The position numbers and the translations under genes are program-made. A stretch of DNA of 42,328 nt from Gammaproteobacteria bacterium (lineage in GTDB: Bacteria > Pseudomonadota > Gammaproteobacteria > JAURND01): NCBI GenBank assembly GCA_035546635.1, contig DASZWJ010000045.1, forward strand, positions 1-42,328. Direction: 5' to 3'. Positions within the stretch are counted from its first letter, which is position 1. The number at the start of each line of letters is the position of its first letter. Positions 36,036 through 42,328 of this stretch are shown one piece after another. The notes under the pieces are model-generated. The model did not search any database. It worked only from the letters and a program-made list of their open reading frames with translations, and had not been told where the DNA came from.

Positions 36036-36374
36036 TCAATAAGCACAGAATAAATGGTACCTGGCCAAAGCCTCTTGGTGGCCACTGATTGGGATATACT
36101 GCATAATCACTGAGAAATTAGTTTTCTCGCCTATATATTCTTGTAGCGTTGTGAAATTAAATTGGACAACAGGTTGTTTAAGGTCAGCATGGCCTTCAGA
36201 ATAAGCAAGGGGACAATCTTTAGCATGATCGCAAACTTTTATGTCAAGAAAAATAGTGCCTGCAGGCGGAATCTCTTTCGGGGTTAGCTGACAGGTGAAT
36301 TTATAAAGTTTCTTAGGGTCTAATGTTAGAACTTGAATTTCCTCATTTTGTATCTCGCTATCATATGGAAAAAC
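36036..36374 (-). pseudogene. Headless ORF remnant, 112 codons
   Basis: A minus-strand frame runs from just after a stop at 36375 (VFPYDSEIQNEEIQVLTLD) through KLYKFTCQLTPKEIPPAG and IFLDIKVCDHAKDC to ALARYHLFCAY and a stop at 36036. There is no ATG, GTG or TTG in the first part, so it has lost its 5' end. The chain looks beta-rich with paired cysteines, like a secreted protein. The family is not recognised. Confidence 0.5.
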
Positions 36375-36437
36375 CTATCATAGCGGATATTAGAAATTTA
36401 TTTGTGTAAGGTTTGTATAGAGTTTTTAAAACCCGAG

Positions 36438-38027
36438 TTATTTAGGATTTAAAACCACACTGAATCGTGCACCACCCAGTGGAGAATCACTGACCAATAA
36501 TTTCCCGTTGTGGCGCTTTACTATGATGTCCGCAATAGCAAGACCTAAACCAAATCCTGGTGTATTGGATTCTAAGGTGACAAAAGGTGAAAAAATATGG
36601 GTTTTATCGGCATCATCAATGGCAGTGCCATCATCATCGACATGGATAATAATGCAGCCTGAGTTTTGCTGTTCTATGTGCAATTCAACCTGAGAGTCAG
36701 CATGTTTTAGTCCATTATTAATTAAATTACAAAGCATATGTTTCATTAGTTCAGAATCAAATGTGAGTAGGATGCCTGCCGGTATCTGCGAATCCAGTGT
36801 CATTTTTTTCGGTGCTTGTCGGTATTTGGAAATGACAGCAGCTAACCACTGATTAATGTCTACATTTTTGTAATGCAATGGGTATTCTTCAGCGCTAAAA
36901 CGAGCATAATTTAAAAAATCGCTCACTAGATTGTTTAAATCAGACAAATCTTCTTTAAGGCTAATGATGTCCTGTTGGGCTTTTTCAGAGAGATTTTCCT
37001 GCTCCATGCTATTCACTGTAAATAACATGGTTGAAATTGGCGTTCGACATTCGTGTGCAATAAATCGAGTTAAATTGCGTTGTGATTGAATGAGATTTTG
37101 GATTCTATTACCCATTTTCAAAATGTTATCGTATAGCTGGCGCAAAGTGGAATGGCGACTTACTTTTTTAGGCGGAATTGAGAAATCAGCCTGACTAAAT
37201 TGTTCAGTCAATTTATAGACGCTGTTTAAACTTCTACTGAATAGATAAGTCAGTAGAATAATAAATACCAAAGTCAGAAAAATAAAAAAGAGCAGCAAAA
37301 CACCCCAGTAATTTTTCATATAGGCAGGATAGGAAATGGGTCCAATCTGTAGCAAGCTATTTTGTTTTGGCAAATTAGCGTACAGATATTTAATCTCTCC
37401 GGAATTGTTTGCGTCACTTAAAGCAACCCCATCGTGTTGTAAGGCTGAATATACTGATGGAGAGACTGTATTGGCCGGGATAATCGCCAATGGCAATCCA
37501 TAGTTGGCCTGCAATTGTTGCAATTTTTCTGGCCATTTCTTGCGTGGCGTCTGTGATAATTCTAATATAATTAATTGGGTCATCCAGGCAGAGGCAGGAC
37601 GAGCTACCACTTGAATGGGTACGTCTTGCATTCTAAGGGCATAGTGGCTCAGCCCTATGCGTTGATATAAAAACAAATCCTGAATTTCATAACCAAAAAA
37701 AGCATGAACCCCACCACGCTGCAATACGAACTCACCCGCCAACAAGCGCTGCTTTTGTGTATCTGACAATGAAATATCAGAAAGAGGGAGTATTGAAGCA
37801 GCTGTTCCATATTCTGGCTGCAGTTGTTTGATGATAGTTGGCCACGAGGCTTCAGGATAGTGCATGAGCTGTTGTTGTAATGAGTAAAAACCCCCTCGAT
37901 ACATCTGTTGCATTACCTGCTCTGACCCGCGTTCTTGTATGCTCTGATAAATCCAATAGATTCCGGCTCCTGCAATAATGGCAAGGATGCATAGACTGAA
38001 CAGATATTTCGTGAAAAGTCGAAACAT
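36438..38027 (-). CDS. Sensor histidine kinase
   Basis: The 529-residue inner-membrane kinase has an N-terminal membrane helix (about 8-28), a periplasmic domain of about 200 residues, and a second helix (about 240-265, VLLLFFIFLTLVFIILLTYL). HAMP-like and dimerisation segments follow, with H325 in FIAHECRTPIST. The ATPase domain has NLINNGLKHA (N box), DDDGTAIDD and GFGLGLAI (G boxes). Its start overlaps the stop of the regulator gene by one base (TAATG), so the pair is coupled. The RstB/CpxA type of layout suggests envelope sensing; the signal is unknown. Confidence 0.92.
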   Translation of the reverse strand: MFRLFTKYLFSLCILAIIAGAGIYWIYQSIQERGSEQVMQQMYRGGFYSLQQQLMHYPEASWPTIIKQLQPEYGTAASILPLSDISLSDTQKQRLLAGEFVLQRGGVHAFFGYEIQDLFLYQRIGLSHYALRMQDVPIQVVARPASAWMTQLIILELSQTPRKKWPEKLQQLQANYGLPLAIIPANTVSPSVYSALQHDGVALSDANNSGEIKYLYANLPKQNSLLQIGPISYPAYMKNYWGVLLLFFIFLTLVFIILLTYLFSRSLNSVYKLTEQFSQADFSIPPKKVSRHSTLRQLYDNILKMGNRIQNLIQSQRNLTRFIAHECRTPISTMLFTVNSMEQENLSEKAQQDIISLKEDLSDLNNLVSDFLNYARFSAEEYPLHYKNVDINQWLAAVISKYRQAPKKMTLDSQIPAGILLTFDSELMKHMLCNLINNGLKHADSQVELHIEQQNSGCIIIHVDDDGTAIDDADKTHIFSPFVTLESNTPGFGLGLAIADIIVKRHNGKLLVSDSPLGGARFSVVLNPK

Positions 38028-38716
38028 TAGGAGCTCCAGGTAGTGGAGATAAAAATATATCCTTTGGAATGTACCGTTTTAATGCGGTAAGGCTCCTCAA
38101 TATTATCTTGTAATTTCTTGCGTAAATAGGAAATACGCAGATCAATGGTTCTATCAATGCCGTCAAAACTGACCCCACGCAAGGCTTGCATGATATTTTC
38201 ACGATTAACGATGCGATCGGCATTTTTGGCTAAGAATACCAGCAATTCAAATTCCAGGGGTTTTAGATCTATGCGAGCACCCGATAGTGTGACTACACGT
38301 TCGATGATATTCAGGTGTAAATTGCCAAAAACCAGCTCTTTTAGTTGGATTGGTTGGTGATGACGACGCTGTAAGGCCTTGAGCCTTGCCAATAGAACTT
38401 TGGGTTCAATAGGTTTCACCACGTAATCGTCAGCGCCACTTGTTAACCCTTCGATCTGATCCTGATCAGTATCTAATGCTGTTAACATGAGTATCATACC
38501 GCGATAATCACCACGCACGGATTGGCAGACCTGGACGCCATCAAACCCAGGTAGCATGACATCCAGAATAACGATGTCGGGCTGATGTTTTAATATGTGA
38601 TAGACCGCTTTATCGCCACGGGTTTCATGAGTGACACTATAGCCATTTTCCTGAAGATAAGCCTGGATACTCAACGCCAGCTTTTTGTTATCCTCAACTA
38701 ATAAAATTTGAACCAT
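38027..38716 (-). CDS. OmpR-family response regulator
   Basis: The 229-residue regulator has a receiver domain (about 1-118) with the acidic VEDNKK start, phospho-acceptor D52 in IVILDVMLPGFDG, and a K in DDYVVKPIEP. A winged-helix DNA-binding domain (about 130-225) follows, with RIDLKPLEFELLVFLAKNADRIVNREN and a GYIF wing. It is the first gene of a two-gene operon with the kinase. RstA is the nearest well-known relative in E. coli, but the match is not strong enough to use the name. Confidence 0.93.
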   Translation of the reverse strand: MVQILLVEDNKKLALSIQAYLQENGYSVTHETRGDKAVYHILKHQPDIVILDVMLPGFDGVQVCQSVRGDYRGMILMLTALDTDQDQIEGLTSGADDYVVKPIEPKVLLARLKALQRRHHQPIQLKELVFGNLHLNIIERVVTLSGARIDLKPLEFELLVFLAKNADRIVNRENIMQALRGVSFDGIDRTIDLRISYLRKKLQDNIEEPYRIKTVHSKGYIFISTTWSS

Positions 38717-38817
38717 GATTCTGTCTCAAAGGGCTGAGAGAATGGATTTATGACCAGTATCTGTTAGGTTTAATGAAATTTCAATATTTTTTAGGGAATC
38801 ATGCCTATAGTTAGCCT

Positions 38818-40077
38818 TTATGGGGATGGAAGTTGTTTGTCAATCAGACAATAGTCTTCTACCTTGTGGTACTTAGAAAAATAATCACACCATTCCGGGA
38901 AAAAAACCTTGAGAATATCAGGCTCTATTTCCTGTAAATAACTCGATAATTCGAGTTCTTTCTCTGATAAAGGTAAATGGCGATAGGCCCCCTTGTATAT
39001 TTGTATTTTATAGCCTTCTATCTGTCTAATAAATTCTGCAGCTCGTTCCTTCAGGTTTCCAGATTTTGAATAATCATTTAAAACTTCTTCATTAATTCGT
39101 TCTAAAGATAAACATTCAATGGAGCTTTTTAGTCTGTAATTTTTCATAGCATCTAGATATGTGTTTAAATTTTCTTTAGCTAATTTATCTATGAAAGTAT
39201 TAGGGTTCAATAAAGAGGATTGGCTTAACAAATCTTTAAAATGCTTAATGCGTTCGAAACCTGCGTCTAACGCTTCTTTATGTGCATTATAGGCTGTTAA
39301 ATCACCTTCCCAAGTTTCCGCCTGAGAAGAATCTTGAAAAAAAGGCCTTACAATTTCCATAGAGGCTAATACCTTGCTTGGCAGAAATAACCCTTGTCTG
39401 CGTAAATTGGTAAAATGTACGGCTACATGATGCAGCTCATTACGTAAAGTAGCTAATAGTTGCTCATCCGATGTACGACCATGGGTACGGATATAAACTG
39501 TGCGCTCTATAGGTGAATAATAGCCTTGTGACCCTCTCTCATCCTCTGCTATCAATTTAATAGAAAAATCAGGATCATGAAGTATATCGAGTAGTAATTT
39601 TGGATGGATGGCTTCTGATAGTAATGTTCTTATTTGCCTGATTTCTCTTTCTAAGGAAATGAGTAAAATCGAGTTTGAGGGTGTGGATATTATTTTTCGA
39701 TACCAGTCTGGGTTAATGCTTATTTTCGTTTTTTCTATAGCTTCAGAAAGGGCTTGACTCTGTGCCAGAACCAATATTGGTTCTGGCGCAGCTTCAGGCT
39801 TTTTCTCCTTGGAATCAGACGAAGAAAATGTTTCTAAACTTCCACTAGCTTCACCTGGGTTATCTTCAGTCCAACATTTTTCCATTAAAAGATTGTCTGT
39901 TGGTTTTGGTGCACAAAAGTCTGGCGGTGGCGCTAATCCAAATTGATTGAGTTGCATCAGGTCAGATTCTTCACCTGAATCTTTGGCCGATGATTCTTTA
40001 TAAACACTGATTTTATTAATCAAAGAAGCATGAAGAATAAATAAAACCTTCAAAACTTTAAAAGCATTTAATGGCAT
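38818..40077 (-). CDS. Hypothetical 419-aa protein with degenerate HExxH-like motif
   Basis: No family is recognised. A hydrophobic start (FKVLKVLFILHASLI) is followed by an acidic, Ser/Pro-rich linker (about 30-105) and a helical body. At residues 211-220 LRNELHHVAV resembles the zinc-protease HExxH with the first His replaced by Asn (N213), keeping E214, H216 and H217. The chain has many Leu/Glu/Lys helices toward the C-terminus, and the tail ends in DKQLPSP. It is the neighbour of an esterase-like gene on the same strand, 30 bases apart, and the two may form an operon. It may be a secreted effector or a pseudo-protease; this is inference. Confidence 0.7.
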   Translation of the reverse strand: MPLNAFKVLKVLFILHASLINKISVYKESSAKDSGEESDLMQLNQFGLAPPPDFCAPKPTDNLLMEKCWTEDNPGEASGSLETFSSSDSKEKKPEAAPEPILVLAQSQALSEAIEKTKISINPDWYRKIISTPSNSILLISLEREIRQIRTLLSEAIHPKLLLDILHDPDFSIKLIAEDERGSQGYYSPIERTVYIRTHGRTSDEQLLATLRNELHHVAVHFTNLRRQGLFLPSKVLASMEIVRPFFQDSSQAETWEGDLTAYNAHKEALDAGFERIKHFKDLLSQSSLLNPNTFIDKLAKENLNTYLDAMKNYRLKSSIECLSLERINEEVLNDYSKSGNLKERAAEFIRQIEGYKIQIYKGAYRHLPLSEKELELSSYLQEIEPDILKVFFPEWCDYFSKYHKVEDYCLIDKQLPSP

Positions 40078-40107
40078 AATATTAAATCTTCTCGATGATT
40101 ATTTAAG

Positions 40108-41397
40108 TTAAAAGTTTGGAATTTCAGGGCATGGCGGCTCTTGAAATGTTTTTCCCGAAGTTTCTTCAGAAGATTTCTTTTTTTCTGGGGTAAACATAGC
40201 TGATCCAAAATGGCTCGATGCTTGCAGAGGCTTTATTTCTGGTAGTTCAACGTAATCACCACGAGTTACCATGGTATTTTTTAAAGGTTGATCTTTACTA
40301 AAAATCGGCGTTACTTTTTTCTTTAAACTAGTGTCAAAAAATTGACCCACACACTCTGCAACTGTTTTGCTCGCTTCTACACCATTAATAGTTCCCGTTT
40401 GAATGGGTGTTCTAATATCCAAATTTCCAAAAATTCCTGGATCTTGCTTTTGCATTCCAATTAAAAATTGTTCAAATGCTTGTGCCGCGAGATGCGTTTG
40501 CAGGGTTGAATTATCTTTAAAATTATTATGGCAGCTATAATATTTATCACTTTCATCCGTACCTAATAAAATATGTGTGGTATTCTGATTAAAATAAAAT
40601 GGTGTATCTGGTGCTTGTCCAGAGTAGTTTAATTTCCATGTTGTAGCATGCATTTGTAAGGATGGGATTTTAACTTCCCGACGAATATCCCAAGAATCAA
40701 CTCCCACATCGACGCGTGCATCAAGTGCTGCAACACCTTGAAATAAATTGGGATGTTGTTGAGCTGCCAAGATTGACACAGACCCTCCCATAGAATGACC
40801 AAGCAACCCCACTTGGTCGATTTGCATCGAAGCATAAATAGGATTTTCTTTAGAAAGTTGTGAAAGGCTTTGACGAATAGATATGATTTCAGAAAGAACC
40901 TCTTTAGGTTCTTTTTCAGAGGCTTCAGGACTAGCGTGCAAGTCAGGGTTATGAATATTATCTCTGGCAATGACTATATAACCTCTACTGGCGAGATCAG
41001 AAATGGTGTTTTCATAATGTCCCGCAATACCTCCTGTTCCAGGACTAAAAATAATGACAGGAAACATTTGGTTTGGGACAACAACCAGACCTTCTTTTGA
41101 ATAGGTTCTAACGGAATCCAGTGATTCTAAATCTTCTTCACTCACATCAACCTGACCTCCTTGAGGCTGACATCCTTTAATATCTAACTTCACCTTCTCT
41201 GCTAACTTAGAAGGACTGCCCGAGTCGATTTTTTCAAGTGACGGATAATAAACAGTTGCATTTAACTCTTTACTTTTTTGATATCCAACTGAATATTCTC
41301 CGGATGGTTTTACTAAATATTGAATAGAAGAAGATGGGGTTCCGATTAATTTCTGTTCGCGATGGGATAGCTGGCTTTCTTGGTCAAAATCTTGCAT
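40108..41397 (-). CDS. Alpha/beta hydrolase, PAF-acetylhydrolase-like
   Basis: The 429-residue protein contains an alpha/beta hydrolase core with FPVIIFSPGTGGIAGHYENT (oxyanion region) and the nucleophile elbow GLLGHSMGGS with S202. ALDARVD follows, a likely Asp strand, and later a His candidate (YYSCHNNF). It resembles chlorophyllase/PAF-acetylhydrolase-type esterases that act on lipids or esters. The C-terminal 80 residues lie outside the core and end in a Lys/Glu/Ser-rich tail (EKKKSSEETSGKTFQ), similar to E-block secretion tails. There is no signal peptide. It may be an effector lipase; the substrate is unknown. Confidence 0.8.
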   Translation of the reverse strand: MQDFDQESQLSHREQKLIGTPSSSIQYLVKPSGEYSVGYQKSKELNATVYYPSLEKIDSGSPSKLAEKVKLDIKGCQPQGGQVDVSEEDLESLDSVRTYSKEGLVVVPNQMFPVIIFSPGTGGIAGHYENTISDLASRGYIVIARDNIHNPDLHASPEASEKEPKEVLSEIISIRQSLSQLSKENPIYASMQIDQVGLLGHSMGGSVSILAAQQHPNLFQGVAALDARVDVGVDSWDIRREVKIPSLQMHATTWKLNYSGQAPDTPFYFNQNTTHILLGTDESDKYYSCHNNFKDNSTLQTHLAAQAFEQFLIGMQKQDPGIFGNLDIRTPIQTGTINGVEASKTVAECVGQFFDTSLKKKVTPIFSKDQPLKNTMVTRGDYVELPEIKPLQASSHFGSAMFTPEKKKSSEETSGKTFQEPPCPEIPNF

Positions 41398-41633
41398 ATA
41401 TGATACCTCTTTTTTAAATGTGACTAAATTTTATCGAAAATTATAAATCAAATTATTTTAGGTATTTGTATAAGCTTTGTATAAGATCTATACGTGCAGA
41501 AAAAACATTAATTACCTTGATATCTCGTCATAACAACTCAGTTATACAAAAATTATACAATCAATAATTAATATTTATTGTATCTTTGCCATTGTGAAAA
41601 TTAATCATCGTAAAAAATAAAGAGAGGTATATT

Positions 41634-41873
41634 ATGCTTAGAGAAACCAAAAATTTTTTAAATGCCAATTGCCTGTATATCACTGGAAAATTAACATTAT
41701 CTTTAATATTCGCCAGCATGCTATTTCTTTTAGCTGGTTGTAACACGGTGGCAGGAGTAGGTGAAGATATTCAATCGTTGGCAGGAAAGAAAAAGCCTAC
41801 TTATAATTGTGTACCATTAGTTAATACTGTTGTTGCCAATCCTTCACCTCAACGCAATAAATCAGCTCATTAA
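41634..41873 (+). CDS. Entericidin-family lipoprotein
   Basis: The lipobox LLAGC (Cys at residue 36) is followed by NTVAGVGEDIQSLAGKKK, the hallmark of entericidin EcnA/EcnB-like small lipoproteins. Entericidins form an antidote/toxin pair in E. coli but are single, stress-linked lipoproteins in many other bacteria. The N-terminal part before the lipoprotein signal is about 20 residues longer than usual, and the C-terminal tail of about 25 residues is unusual too. The ATG has GAGG seven bases upstream. A good terminator follows directly. Confidence 0.85.
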   Translation: MLRETKNFLNANCLYITGKLTLSLIFASMLFLLAGCNTVAGVGEDIQSLAGKKKPTYNCVPLVNTVVANPSPQRNKSAH

Positions 41874-41877
41874 TTAC

Positions 41878-41913
41878 AACAGATCGCCTCACAAAGCGAT
41901 CTGTTATTTTTTT
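41878..41913 (+). terminator. Intrinsic terminator of the entericidin gene
   Basis: AACAGATCGC and GCGATCTGTT form a perfect 10-bp stem with an eight-base loop, followed by ATTTTTTT. It begins four bases after the stop codon. Confidence 0.93.
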
Positions 41914-42021
41914 ATAAAGAATCTACCGGTTGAGATTTGGTATATCCGATTGAAGTGGTTTCTGTGGGCATCATTTCGCTGCTTTCTGCGTTTTTGCTTT
42001 ATGCTAGGTGTATGTGGTTAG

Positions 42022-42129
42022 GCATTCGGTGGGCAGGAGAATTTCATTCATGCTATCGATTACATCTTGAAAAACGATAAGGAATGGCGCAAAGTATCAC
42101 AGCATTCCATGACAAATTCGCAGGAGTAA
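42022..42129 (+). other. Start-less reading frame, possible gene remnant
   Basis: A short plus-strand frame (AFGGQENFIHAIDYILK, then NDKEWRKVSQHS) opens after a stop and ends at 42129. It has no usable start and overlaps the transposase fragment on the other strand. The rest of the gap from 41914 shows nothing I can name. Confidence 0.2.
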
Positions 42130-42328
42130 ACCAGTTGAAAATAGGGTTTCTCCACTACCTAAGGAGAAGGCTATGGAAGATATGATCAAATAGCCTGGTT
42201 TCGTTCCACATAGACCCCGTCTCTTATATTTTATTTTGCTGGACTTCAGTAGACGGTCAAGCGTCGCGGGACTCATCTTGAGTAGCTTTGCTTTTATATC
42301 CGCAGATAACAAGCCATAATTATCCTCA
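42097..42328 (-). pseudogene. Transposase/integrase fragment at the window edge
   Basis: The minus strand reads EDNYGLLSADIKAKLLKMSP, then ATLDRLLKSSKIKYKRRGL and CGTKPG. This is the helix-turn-helix part of IS481/ISNCY-like transposases, where KMSPATIDRLL precedes the catalytic domain. After GTKPG the frame turns into unrelated sequence and stops at 42097, so the catalytic DDE domain is missing here. The gene's 5' part lies beyond the window. Confidence 0.65.

Noticed and set aside
36438..38716. Naming the two-component pair rstA/rstB
   Set aside because: Domain layout is similar but identity cannot be judged by eye and many OmpR-type pairs share it.

Overview
The window reads as chromosomal DNA of a low-to-mid GC gammaproteobacterium. 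Three things point to the Legionellales (Legionella/Coxiella-like, host-associated): a GacA/LetA-type regulator, several large hypothetical proteins with Glu/Lys-rich tails like those of type IV effectors, and a lysine-rich histone-like protein. This placement is an inference from gene content; no rRNA is present.

1-10.3 kb, minus strand: the classic translation/transcription operon, initiator tRNA-fMet, rimP, nusA, infB, rbfA, truB, in the conserved order. The usual rpsO-pnp continuation is missing after truB and is replaced by a 1119-residue unknown protein. A 176-bp palindromic, MITE-like element sits between nusA and infB.

10.3-13.7 kb: a structured, GGA-rich element that looks like a CsrA/RsmA-titrating small RNA, a second strong hairpin and a 51-residue small ORF lie just upstream of a GacA/LetA-family response regulator. 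A DAACS transporter with an altered binding site and a Lys-rich DNA-binding protein follow.

13.7-20.2 kb, minus strand: the non-homologous end-joining pair ku-ligD, a 138-bp inverted repeat, an APC amino-acid permease and a creatininase-family hydrolase.

20.3-29.3 kb, mostly plus strand: a small membrane protein, a GNAT acetyltransferase, an effector-like protein with basic clusters, and a translationally coupled five-gene operon. The operon encodes an AMP-forming acyl-CoA synthetase, the E1 alpha, E1 beta and E2 subunits of a 2-oxoacid or acetoin dehydrogenase, and an acyl carrier protein. A 16-bp perfect palindrome lies at its expected transcription start. A decayed OprB-type porin gene follows, then a VOC protein and a small secreted protein.

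29.3-36.4 kb: a methyltransferase, a PfkB (adenosine-kinase-like) kinase and an outer-membrane barrel protein, then a scrapyard: a decayed ORF, a LysR tail fragment, a 72-bp perfect palindrome and an IS4 element whose edge beheads a shikimate-kinase-like gene. A Vat/CatB-type acetyltransferase and a headless ORF remnant follow.

36.4-42.3 kb: an OmpR-family response regulator and its sensor kinase, two further effector-like proteins (one with a degenerate HExxH-like motif, one a PAF-acetylhydrolase-like esterase), an entericidin-type lipoprotein with a clear terminator, and a transposase fragment running off the window end.
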